IMG/VR virus record: IMGVR_UViG_3300026521_000035
Location: 1 to 50,687 of that record
DNA: 50,687 bases
Source: a virus
Strand: one strand, 5' to 3'
In this document: in pieces, positions 19,501 to 26,839 of the stretch
How positions within the stretch are numbered: position 1 is the first letter of the stretch
Layout of the letters: each line of letters starts with the position of its first letter
Made by a program: the position numbers and the translations under genes
Notes under the pieces: generated by a model
What the model saw: the letters and a program-made list of their open reading frames with translations, nothing else
Databases searched by the model: none
What the model was told of the DNA's origin: nothing

Positions 19501-22500
19501 TCTAAAACAGTAAAAGCTTTTATAGATTTAGGTAAAACTATATTTAATACTAACAAAGAAGATAGATATGATGATAAAACACAAAAAGTATATATAGACT
19601 TTAAAGGTAATAATGGCAATCTAGAAGAGAGAGTAGAACATGAAATAACTCATTACTTTACTACTGAGTATTTAGTTAAGCATTATAATGATGTATTTAA
19701 TACTGAGGTAAACAATGAAGAAGTTAATAGAATACGAAGTCTATATGCTACTATAGATAAATTATCCAACAGAAAAAATGAATTAGATAAAAAATCTAAC
19801 TTATTTAAATTGTTAGATAATTGGTCTGGTAATAAAGAAAATAACTATAGAATGTTAGCAGAGTTCTTATCAGAGTTTAATTCCAGTAAAACTTTTAAAG
19901 AAGATGTAAAAAGTATATCAGATACAAAAGAACTAAAACCATTAATTCGTTTAGTTGAATATATAACTAAATCAGTAAAACATTTTATTGCTTCTCTGGA
20001 AGGTAAACAAGTTGATCTAGTTATAGATTATAATTCAGTAAGTGATGTTATAGATGATATAATAAATACATCTATAGAAGGTAAAACTGGTAGAATTACT
20101 AGTAGTAAAAAAAGATATAAAGGATATACAGAAGATTTAGAAAATGCTTTTGATGATACTACACTATTTTATGATAAATATGAACCTTATACAGTAGAAA
20201 GGTTAGCTACAAAGGTATCAACTAATATAAATGATACTATGAAGAAATTAGTTACCGATAAAGCTATAAAACTAACTTCTAAAGGTATTGATAAAATAGA
20301 TAGTGTTTTATACAGAAAAATGCCTAAGTATGCTAAAGCTAAAGATTATGTAGTAGATATATATAATAGTAACGAGCATATACAACAATTGATGCACACT
20401 ATGAAGGTAGATAATTTCTCTAAAGCAGGTAGGTTAGTTAAAAATAAAGTTTTAAGAATGATAACTAATATAAAAGAAGAAGCTACAAAGAGAGAAAGTA
20501 TGATAGTAAGTGAATATAATAAACTTACTAGAACTTACAGCAAAAAAGATAAAGAAGCTGTATATGAGTTAATACAAGGTTTACCTTTACACAGAGTATT
20601 TTTATCTCCTGTTGAATTATCTACAAAAGAAGATATTGATAATAGAATTTTGGAGTTAGAGCATAAATTAGGTAAAAGAGTTAATAAAGAAGTAGTAGAT
20701 ACAGTAGCATATTTAAAAGATGGTAAACTAAGAGCTAATACTATTTATAGCATAGAAAAAACTTATGGTTATACAAAAGAAGCTAAAGAAGTAGAAGAGT
20801 TAGTAGCATTAAAAGCTATTACAGGTAACGGACACTTAGATGCTTTTATAAAACTAAACAAACATAAAGAGTTATTAAATTTTATAAAAGATAATGTATT
20901 AGCTAGAAATACTTTATTATCTGATATTGATAACAATGCACCTATACATAAAAACCAAGATGTATTAGACGGTAACTTTAGATTTAAAACTGTAAGTATA
21001 GATGATATAGATCATTACTCTTATGATGAAAATCATGGATGGAAGATATTAAAAACACCAACTAAAGATACGTTTGGTATTGTATATAGAGAAGTAATTG
21101 ATGAAGAATTTACTGATAATGCTGGTGTAACTGAAGACTATAGAAATGAAGGTATACCTTATCAAGCACAAGATGACTTTACTGATAACATATTAAATAA
21201 TAGAATACTACTAACTAAAGAACAGAAAGAGAAAGTAGGAATAGTAAAAGATGCTGGTACACTACTAGCTAATAGTGTAAATCATTTGTATAAGATAAAA
21301 GAAACTAGAGCTATTAGATCAATACTAGTAGCAGATGGTATTAGATATAAATTAGATGGTACTAATGAGGGTTATAACAAAGTAATAGATATGATAACTA
21401 ATGAAACTTTAGATCATCCATGGTTCTTAGCTAACACAGACGATAAAGCACTTAGATATGAAGATTTACCAAAAGAAATAAAAGCTAAATATAAACCTAT
21501 AAAAACAAGACTTAGTAAAGACGGTAAATTTAATGAAAAAGTATGGTTAGTTAGAAAGGATATGGAACACTGGTTAGTAGGACAACATGCACATTCATTC
21601 TTTAGTAACTCTAAATTACAAATGACATCTAAGTGGTTAAAAAACTTTATATCAATGTGGAAAATAGGAGCAGTCATAACTAATCCTAAAAAACTAATGT
21701 TAGATACAGTGTCAAATAACATACAGTTAGGTATCATGGGAGTACCACTTAGTTTTTCCACTAAAGTACAAGCAGATGTAGTTAAGGATTATAATAAATT
21801 TATAGAAATAAGAAATCTAATAACTAAATACGAAATGTTAAAACTATCATACCCTGATAATAAAGATATTTATAATAGTAAGATAAGAGTATTACAGAAT
21901 AGGCTAAAAGGTAATTTAGTTGCTGAAGGTAGTGATTTAGGGTTTATAAATTCATTATCATCTGATATTGTAAATCAAAGTAACCATACGGTAAAAGGGT
22001 TAAGTAGGGATATAAAAGAAGTATTAGATTGGTTTACTAAAGATAAAAAAGGTAATCCTAATAAACTAAGTAAAATACTAGAGGTTGCTTCTATCGCAGG
22101 TTATGATGGTCCAGCTATACTGAACAAATTTGGTAAAAAACTGCTAGAATTGAAACTATCACCTAAAGAGATGGATAACTACATAGTAAAACTAAGTAAT
22201 AATCTAAAAGATATAAAAGATAGTAAAGATGCTACTGCTAAATTAGAGCAATTATTACTTACACCTAGTAATGAACTAGTAAAATTAGGAACTACAGTAA
22301 ATGATATAACTGATTTAACATTTAGAATGGCTTTATATAAACATTTAATAAGGAATGGGGTTAGTAAAGATGAGGCAGAGATAACAGCTATAGAAGCTAC
22401 AGCAGATTATAAAGAAGAGTTACCATTGCTTTGGAAAACATTAAGTAGATATAATATAGTCAAATTTCCAGCATTTAATCTAAGATCATTAAGACCTATA

Positions 22501-22689
22501 TTACTGATGTTAAGAAGAAGGGGTGTTAGTAGTATTGGTGAAATGTCCCTGCATGAAGAATTGAATTTAGGACAGTATGAGAGTGTATTAGATAGTATGG
22601 CTAGAAAAGTAGAACATCCTATGTCACTATTAGATAGTCCATTAGAGGCAGTAGGTATTGATAGCCTTATACCAGTCCATATGTGGTAG
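16501..22689 (+). CDS. Virion RNA polymerase (N4 vRNAP-like) with an HExxH domain, 2062-2063 aa
   Basis: A single-subunit, T7-superfamily RNA polymerase core is readable at residues about 420-930. ITKNSRLGMLNSVGNSQ near residue 432 matches the TxxGR element. PDGTASGVTF is motif A (Asp580). RDMVKDPTMVINYN is motif B with exact R-x3-K-x7-Y spacing (R683, K687, Y695). VIHSMDW precedes PVHDELVAS, motif C (Asp893). In N4 the homologous enzyme is packaged, injected and transcribes early genes. Downstream, VEHEITHYF (1047-1051) with Glu1121 in MLAEFLSEF looks like a zinc metallopeptidase. The C-terminal 900 residues are helical and unassigned. ATG 16501 is preferred to the in-frame TTG at 16492. The protein is much shorter than the roughly 3500-residue N4 vRNAP and lacks a long N-terminal domain. 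Confidence 0.85.
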   Translation: MKCNLLSAVSNIITINKDSNPIQQVTDLDPKDYQNFKAESWKIPAESIINLLKGKMDIDNSLLPKGKKYKLNNAINLYHSDLTPEFSKAIENKNYTKPYLLALNELISSQKSEYDKSNSVTNLSDDDKKSIMSIKDDQMQVNLSRSAEVIGRQFFISNGKVLATKVVISEDPITKKPIYSTVDSVTISNMHYKVGMSILKSMEQDGFVNIEEEGTVINDVIDRTENLTNSSRDWSKPTRKAITATLNLDKITFNEISDKEIKALKTGKTNYTTIHKLVTGIRALSQVILPVHETKPTHTVMNRKELKKRDAFYTTDSTDKAREYVHESEVVINKYFMDVLKHIKSIYDESNDETEFMRLLNEKGFDYETLVHMFGIQGMEGKHEDREVSIIGQNLSKKTPLFELVANLDLFYDEQGNLKSVHNIYNITKNSRLGMLNSVGNSQSSVFIRHLFTSKGETLNLTNKLEMAKIAEDLASSIKNFKIKNAKGKLIELTKDDVSEFIANPSGDNKLTKLVDMFDKLFKSDTINIEQQKAFLTNVQNEGRAKSSEVVEVLSALSDIREATNEGRTEVITQYSTKPDGTASGVTFQFLQSMGYAKTSDDKLLKTLGRLGMITGNSINTDETLKDVYNITSNFVKSLIATSKEEEDIDEDSIIPSALTEDNKKKAENLKQALIQVFHDNIRDMVKDPTMVINYNQKRAGALSTMADSIVDKILDNIDESMPYIRSLGIYEETTTDTNIKKDTELKTKIKNKLIKDKNSVVNTLFDTVTKEVSPMVSKRIDLLTKLFNKLQTLQEGKLLKILPAMAVLDSIGTKDTRKHGMPLTKTMNILRKTDDGNVVNTMEEVNNLNTLVVSVIHSMDWATMAIAINNAMQVYYETYGERYKGALIPVHDELVASPKFNTIFEKEYTKAMAEVVYKYSPEEQLANQIELIGNLDEEGKNLIREAREATETKKSNMDTYKINVKPGVLFGSNDSEVEVNVENKTTDVDGNVLTELSKKSKTVKAFIDLGKTIFNTNKEDRYDDKTQKVYIDFKGNNGNLEERVEHEITHYFTTEYLVKHYNDVFNTEVNNEEVNRIRSLYATIDKLSNRKNELDKKSNLFKLLDNWSGNKENNYRMLAEFLSEFNSSKTFKEDVKSISDTKELKPLIRLVEYITKSVKHFIASLEGKQVDLVIDYNSVSDVIDDIINTSIEGKTGRITSSKKRYKGYTEDLENAFDDTTLFYDKYEPYTVERLATKVSTNINDTMKKLVTDKAIKLTSKGIDKIDSVLYRKMPKYAKAKDYVVDIYNSNEHIQQLMHTMKVDNFSKAGRLVKNKVLRMITNIKEEATKRESMIVSEYNKLTRTYSKKDKEAVYELIQGLPLHRVFLSPVELSTKEDIDNRILELEHKLGKRVNKEVVDTVAYLKDGKLRANTIYSIEKTYGYTKEAKEVEELVALKAITGNGHLDAFIKLNKHKELLNFIKDNVLARNTLLSDIDNNAPIHKNQDVLDGNFRFKTVSIDDIDHYSYDENHGWKILKTPTKDTFGIVYREVIDEEFTDNAGVTEDYRNEGIPYQAQDDFTDNILNNRILLTKEQKEKVGIVKDAGTLLANSVNHLYKIKETRAIRSILVADGIRYKLDGTNEGYNKVIDMITNETLDHPWFLANTDDKALRYEDLPKEIKAKYKPIKTRLSKDGKFNEKVWLVRKDMEHWLVGQHAHSFFSNSKLQMTSKWLKNFISMWKIGAVITNPKKLMLDTVSNNIQLGIMGVPLSFSTKVQADVVKDYNKFIEIRNLITKYEMLKLSYPDNKDIYNSKIRVLQNRLKGNLVAEGSDLGFINSLSSDIVNQSNHTVKGLSRDIKEVLDWFTKDKKGNPNKLSKILEVASIAGYDGPAILNKFGKKLLELKLSPKEMDNYIVKLSNNLKDIKDSKDATAKLEQLLLTPSNELVKLGTTVNDITDLTFRMALYKHLIRNGVSKDEAEITAIEATADYKEELPLLWKTLSRYNIVKFPAFNLRSLRPILLMLRRRGVSSIGEMSLHEELNLGQYESVLDSMARKVEHPMSLLDSPLEAVGIDSLIPVHMW

Positions 22690-22708
22690 TAAGGAATTAA
22701 TCCTTACT
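22688..22708. terminator. Inverted repeat between the converging gene modules
   Basis: AGTAAGGA and TCCTTACT form a perfect eight-base-pair stem around ATTAA. It overlaps the stop of the + strand polymerase gene and the 3' end of the last minus-strand gene, so it can act on transcripts arriving from either side. No long T run follows, so strength is uncertain. Confidence 0.5.
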
Positions 22709-22852
22709 TACTTCTGTAAAGTATGTATGAAGTACTATGATTACTGATACTATTAATAAAAATGGTATCATTATCCAAGCTAAGTACATACCACTTATAA
22801 CTATACCAGCTATTAATGAGCCAAATATAAAAGTTTTTATCAAAGCTTTCAT
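22697..22852 (-). CDS. Small two-helix membrane protein, 51 aa
   Basis: The ATG overlaps the stop of the upstream MazG-like gene as TAATG, a translational-coupling arrangement. The product has two hydrophobic helices: FIFGSLIAGIVISGMYLAWI and, after a proline, FLLIVSVIIVLHTYF. A short charged tail, TEVSKD, follows. A holin or other small inner-membrane lysis or takeover protein is possible, but nothing specific identifies it. It is the last gene of the minus-strand module. Confidence 0.6.
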   Translation of the reverse strand: MKALIKTFIFGSLIAGIVISGMYLAWIMIPFLLIVSVIIVLHTYFTEVSKD

Positions 22853-23211
22853 TACTTACCTTTTAGTTTACAAGTAGAATAATCTACCGGCTGTTGTACG
22901 AAATTAGGATCTTTCTTCCATTTTTCATCAGACCAATCTCTTGAAGCTTGTTCTGGATCTTGTGGTCTTTCATTAATATGCTTAGCTACTTTTTTCATAA
23001 CTAAATCTAAATCATAACCATTCAAAGCTAGTTCATTAGCACTTAAAACTATAACATCTGCTATAGCATCTATTAACTCGTTAGTATCTCCTGATTTTAG
23101 AGCTTCTACATACTCTTGTAGTTCCTCTTCTATAGTAGTTACAAACTTACCAGAAGGTTTTAAAATCCTTCTATCTTGTCTAAATTTAGTTAAACTATCT
23201 TTCCATTTCAT
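22852..23211 (-). CDS. MazG-like all-alpha nucleotide pyrophosphohydrolase, 119 aa
   Basis: The protein shows the metal-binding helices of the MazG/dUTPase superfamily: EEELQEYVEAL (residues 28-38) and NELIDAIADVIV (44-55), giving the ExxE plus ExxxD pattern. Family enzymes hydrolyse (d)NTPs or ppGpp-like nucleotides to monophosphates; the phage use is probably cleaning or rebalancing nucleotide pools, in line with the neighbouring reductase genes. AAAGGA precedes the ATG by six bases. The C-terminus is unusual in being tryptophan- and proline-containing (DWSDEKWKKDPNF). Confidence 0.75.
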   Translation of the reverse strand: MKWKDSLTKFRQDRRILKPSGKFVTTIEEELQEYVEALKSGDTNELIDAIADVIVLSANELALNGYDLDLVMKKVAKHINERPQDPEQASRDWSDEKWKKDPNFVQQPVDYSTCKLKGK

Positions 23212-23220
23212 TTATTTCCT

Positions 23221-23397
23221 TTAACCAAAGTCAGGATTATCTGATAACCCCTGTTGTATCTCATAAGCTACTTTATTCTTTATAGTTTTACTTTCCAGTA
23301 ACTCCTCTAGTTTAGCAATAGCTTTAGTCCTAACATCAAAAGGAGCATCACTTACTTTATACTCCTCTATTTTTCTTTTTATCTGTTCTACAGTCAT
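23221..23397 (-). CDS. Small helical protein, 58 aa
   Basis: A short gene with a strong ribosome binding site, AAAGGAG. Its ATG overlaps the stop of the upstream 43-residue gene as TGATG. The product is charged and helical (TVEQIKRKIEEYKV; AKLEELLESKTIKNK) and ends in DNPDFG. I do not recognise it. The tight overlaps on both sides support its being a real gene. Confidence 0.55.
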   Translation of the reverse strand: MTVEQIKRKIEEYKVSDAPFDVRTKAIAKLEELLESKTIKNKVAYEIQQGLSDNPDFG

Positions 23398-23528
23398 CAA
23401 TACTCCTTTATTATAGGAGGATCATAAACGTTATGTTTGCTGTTTTTATCATCTAAATACCACTTAGTTTGCAATACAGCATTCCATAAAACCCCAAACA
23501 TAACTATAGTTTCTATAACTAGTTCCAT
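23397..23528 (-). CDS. Small membrane-anchored protein, 43 aa
   Basis: The ATG overlaps the stop of the DUF3310 gene as TAATG and the stop overlaps the next ATG, so it is sandwiched in a coupled operon. The N-terminal 21 residues (ELVIETIVMFGVLWNAVLQ) form one hydrophobic helix, followed by a polar tail. Function is unknown. Confidence 0.5.
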   Translation of the reverse strand: MELVIETIVMFGVLWNAVLQTKWYLDDKNSKHNVYDPPIIKEY

Positions 23529-23950
23529 TAGTAATTATCCTTCAAATTATCTTTTTCATACTCGTCAATAAGAGTATTTACATACCACTTTAACTTTTCT
23601 AGATCTTCTAAACCATTTTTCTTTTTAAATCTAAGTAAGTATTTAAGACAATTACCCTCTATAAAACCTAAGTTATTAGCTCTAATAATATCAATAGGTT
23701 GTATAGCAAAGGACTCATAATGAGATCCTCCTACTTGTTTTCTGTGGATCTTATCATTATTATCACAAGAGTTCTCTAACATTAATAATAACTGTTTAAG
23801 CTCTACTGCTCTAAAAGTTAACTGCATATAATACTTATCGTTACTTAGACTATGTTCTGCTGGTAGGTTTGCTACCCTCTCTAGTTCAGACTCTACTTCA
23901 GCTAAATCCTTTTTTACATCATCTTTATTAAATTTACTTCCAGTGGTCAT
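23528..23950 (-). CDS. DUF3310 family protein, 140 aa
   Basis: The C-terminal half contains the family's characteristic string: VGGSHYES, then IQPIDIIRANNLGFIEGN, LKYLLRFKKKNGLEDLEKL and KWYVNTLI. DUF3310 proteins are common in phages, often beside nucleotide metabolism genes, and have been called nucleotide-kinase-like without firm proof. The N-terminal 65 residues are a charged helical addition. The start lies inside the end of nrdB (17-base overlap) behind a G-rich ribosome binding site. Confidence 0.8.
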   Translation of the reverse strand: MTTGSKFNKDDVKKDLAEVESELERVANLPAEHSLSNDKYYMQLTFRAVELKQLLLMLENSCDNNDKIHRKQVGGSHYESFAIQPIDIIRANNLGFIEGNCLKYLLRFKKKNGLEDLEKLKWYVNTLIDEYEKDNLKDNY

Positions 23951-24953
23951 ATTTTATATCCCCCCAATCACCTTCAACTTGTTTAGAATACTCTGAAACA
24001 ACTCCCGAAAAGAAATCTGATAACACTACACCTAATATGTCATCCATAAATGGTATAGGGTTCTTAGTGATATTATAGTTACGTTTCATACCAAGCTCAT
24101 TTAAAGCGTTATCCGCCATATATTCAACGTAGTCTTTAAATACCTGTTTATCTTCTACATGAGGAGGGTTAAGGTAATCTATAAGAACTTTCTCATAAGC
24201 TACTATTTCCCTAGCTGCTCCATAAATGTCTGCTTTTAGGTCATCATCCCATATGTCTTGATTCTCTTCTATAAAGGTACGAAATAACCAAGCATTACCT
24301 TGTAGGTGTTCATACTCCTCACGGATGCTATAAATTACTATGTCACACAAGCCAGGATACTTACCTAATTTCTGAAATACCATTAGTGCTGCAAATTGGG
24401 CAAATAAAGATACGCCCTCAGTGTATGCTGCGTATACACCTAACATACGAGCTATATCTCTACGGTAGACTGAATCCACTTCTATATTAGATAAGTCCAT
24501 AGCTTTGTAATCTTCATACTTCTTAACTATAGCCTTATCTATGTACTCTAGTTTATTACGCATAACTGGTATATCTAAGAAATCTGAGTATATACTTACA
24601 GGTAATCCTATAGTTTCTGTAAACAGACTATAGTTATCTATATGAATATACTCTCTAGCATTAAAACTAGATAACATAGCCTTAACTTCCATAGGTTTGA
24701 ATATACGAAGCATAGTAGCATATCCACGACCAACCTGAATTTCGTTAGTAGTGAACAACATCATAATCTTTTTGATATACTCTTTCTCTTCAGGTGAAGC
24801 TTTCTGATAGTCTTTTACATCCTGTGATAAACTAATCTCATCTGATGTCCAATGCTTAGCTTCTTGAGATTTAAAATAATCCCAAGCCTTTTGGTACTTA
24901 AACGTACTACCTGTTTTAAAGACGGGAAGACCTGTCTCTTTAATTAAACTCAT
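23934..24953 (-). CDS. nrdB: Ribonucleoside-diphosphate reductase beta subunit, class I
   Basis: This subunit houses the di-metal/tyrosyl radical that starts reduction of ribonucleotides to deoxyribonucleotides by the alpha subunit. At 339 residues it has normal length. Ligand residues are visible: Glu71 (TTNEIQVG), Glu101 and His104 (REYIH), Glu180 (YTEGVSLF), Glu214 and His217 (EYEHLQG). Tyr108 (IDNYS) sits at the radical position, four residues after His104. The C-terminal GDIKYDHWK would be the tail that docks into NrdA. The ATG overlaps the upstream stop as ATGA, with AAAGGA before it. Confidence 0.93.
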   Translation of the reverse strand: MSLIKETGLPVFKTGSTFKYQKAWDYFKSQEAKHWTSDEISLSQDVKDYQKASPEEKEYIKKIMMLFTTNEIQVGRGYATMLRIFKPMEVKAMLSSFNAREYIHIDNYSLFTETIGLPVSIYSDFLDIPVMRNKLEYIDKAIVKKYEDYKAMDLSNIEVDSVYRRDIARMLGVYAAYTEGVSLFAQFAALMVFQKLGKYPGLCDIVIYSIREEYEHLQGNAWLFRTFIEENQDIWDDDLKADIYGAAREIVAYEKVLIDYLNPPHVEDKQVFKDYVEYMADNALNELGMKRNYNITKNPIPFMDDILGVVLSDFFSGVVSEYSKQVEGDWGDIKYDHWK

Positions 24954-25381
24954 TTCTCTGTCCTTTCATTATCTATAAATACTTTTTTAAGTAATTCACT
25001 CTGTGTTATTTTTACTAGTAAATAGGTATCTATTACAATTACAGTGTATTTATTTGTGTTCCTATATCTACTGTCTATTAATTCATTTTTATAATGGTCT
25101 GCTTCATATATATTTAAAAATGATCTTTCGTAGTTTACTATATGATTATCTCGTAAATCAATAACTATTACTGTAAATATAGGAAATCTACATCTATAAT
25201 CTTCATATAAAGCTACAGTTTGAAAACCTCTTCCCCACATACCATATGTCTTTATTAGAGTATTTTTACAATCCTCTACAGTATAAGTAGTAGTATTTTG
25301 ATTCTTATTATTTATTTTGTATAAAAAGTATAATAAAGGTATACATATTAATATATAAATTACTACATTTTCTGAACTCAT
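24950..25381 (-). CDS. Membrane-anchored hypothetical protein, 143 aa
   Basis: An in-frame ATG exists further upstream (25444), but the start at 25381 is preferred. It overlaps the previous stop as ATGA, has GGAGA upstream, and gives a protein starting MSSENVVIYILICIPLLYFLY, a clean N-terminal membrane anchor. The rest is a soluble domain of about 110 residues with beta strands (FTVIVIDLRDN; KYTVIVIDTYLLVKI). The family is not recognised. It lies between nrdA and nrdB, but nothing shows a direct role in nucleotide reduction. Confidence 0.55.
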   Translation of the reverse strand: MSSENVVIYILICIPLLYFLYKINNKNQNTTTYTVEDCKNTLIKTYGMWGRGFQTVALYEDYRCRFPIFTVIVIDLRDNHIVNYERSFLNIYEADHYKNELIDSRYRNTNKYTVIVIDTYLLVKITQSELLKKVFIDNERTEK

Positions 25382-25737
25382 TCTATTTCTCCGAGACTCT
25401 CTAACTCTAATTGCCTTATGGATATATCTGACATATTTCCCCAATCTGCTATAAATATCTCTCTACGTAACTTAGTTTCTGCTTTTTTCATAGGTTCAAT
25501 AAAGTCTTCTTTAAAGTCATTAAAATATGACTTTAAAGTATAGAAGTTACCATCAGCAAATGGATCAGTACCTTTATTATCTATATCTTCAAAATATAGG
25601 AAGTTACCGTCTGTGGTTATTGACAAAGGCGTATCAACTATATTTAGTAGTGCGTTTTCTTGATTATCCTGAATAAACTTATGTATTGTGTACCATACAG
25701 GTTCTGCTGTTATTTTTATTTCTTTAATTAAACTCAT
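25378..25737 (-). CDS. Hypothetical protein, 119 aa
   Basis: Strong AGGAGG precedes the ATG, directly after the nrdA stop. The protein is acidic, with helices and no motif I recognise; FDNFKED-type acidic segments and the C-terminal RQLELESLGEIE are typical of small phage proteins. Its first codons (MSLIKE) and the bases around the start are identical over 19 bases to those of nrdB, which suggests a copied translation-initiation region. Confidence 0.55.
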   Translation of the reverse strand: MSLIKEIKITAEPVWYTIHKFIQDNQENALLNIVDTPLSITTDGNFLYFEDIDNKGTDPFADGNFYTLKSYFNDFKEDFIEPMKKAETKLRREIFIADWGNMSDISIRQLELESLGEIE

Positions 25738-25747
25738 TTAATGCCTC

Positions 25748-26839
25748 CTAACAACAAGACGGACAACTGTCGGATAGAAGGTCCGCCTCTTTAGTTTCTA
25801 TTTTCTTTCTGCCGTCTGATGATGTTGAAGCTCTACTACCTGCCGTACTTCTTAGATAGTATAAAGACTTTAAGTTCTTTTTCCAAGCTAAGATATGTAA
25901 ATCGGATATAGTTTGTACATTACTATTAGCTGGTATAAACAGATTAACAGATTGACCTTGGTCAATAAACTCTTGTCTATCACTAGCTTGTTGTATAACA
26001 TGTCTCTGATCTATCTCAAAAGCTGTTTTAAATACATCTTTAGTATAGTCATCCATCCATTCTAAATGTTGTACAGAACCTTCATGTTTTTGTATTGAAG
26101 CCCATTGTCCATCTATCCAATATTGTTTTTCTGGTACAGTTGTATGTGGTAATGCTTTATCATAGATTTCTTTATCGTAATAGTCATTTACTGCTCTACC
26201 CAAATATTTATTCTTAATGGGAAAACTACCTTGTTTAACTTTCTTAGTATAACTATTAGTGATGATAGGTTCTATACCACTAGATGTAACATTACATAAA
26301 CTAGATATACTCATAGTTGGGGCTACAGCCATAGTAGTTATATTTCTTCTATGTGTGCCCAGTTCTTTAGATATAGGACATCTAGCTGATTTAGGTAATG
26401 AAGCTTGGTATTCATCTATAGTTTCTCGTATAAACTTAAATGCTTGTTTATTTATACCTACAGCCATAGGACTCTCAAATGGTATATGTTTTCTTTGTAG
26501 ATAACTATGATACCCCATAACACCTATTCCGATACTACGTTCATACATAGCTGAACGTCTAGCATTTTCAAAACCTTCTCTACCATTAGTTTTATCTATA
26601 AAGTCTTGTAGTACATTATCTAAGAAATCGTTAATATCTATAATGAATTGTTTATTGTCTTTCCATTCATCATAATATTCTACATTTGCAGAAGCTAAAC
26701 AACATACTGCTGTATAGTTTGTATCTGTATGTAGATAGATTTCTGTACAGATATTACTAGATGTAATATCCCAACCTTTAAGATAATATTCTTCAGCTTT
26801 TTGCCTATTAACATTATCTATAAAGAATAGGAATGGTTC
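25748..26839 (-). CDS. nrdA: Ribonucleotide reductase alpha subunit, exon 2 (C-terminal 363 residues)
   Basis: The coding sequence extends upstream of the first ATG at 26548 to the intron boundary at 26839. It begins EPFLFFIDNVNR and reaches the catalytic NICTEI motif (Asn266, Cys268 and Glu270 of the spliced protein), as in class I NrdA. Near the C-terminus KSLYYLR gives the tyrosine pair of the radical path, and the final CPSCC is the redox-active tail that accepts electrons from thioredoxin or glutaredoxin. Splicing to exon 1 (27948-28658) predicts about 600 residues. The ORF stops one gene before the 119-residue protein, ten bases away. Confidence 0.9.
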   Translation of the reverse strand, partial: EPFLFFIDNVNRQKAEEYYLKGWDITSSNICTEIYLHTDTNYTAVCCLASANVEYYDEWKDNKQFIIDINDFLDNVLQDFIDKTNGREGFENARRSAMYERSIGIGVMGYHSYLQRKHIPFESPMAVGINKQAFKFIRETIDEYQASLPKSARCPISKELGTHRRNITTMAVAPTMSISSLCNVTSSGIEPIITNSYTKKVKQGSFPIKNKYLGRAVNDYYDKEIYDKALPHTTVPEKQYWIDGQWASIQKHEGSVQHLEWMDDYTKDVFKTAFEIDQRHVIQQASDRQEFIDQGQSVNLFIPANSNVQTISDLHILAWKKNLKSLYYLRSTAGSRASTSSDGRKKIETKEADLLSDSCPSCC

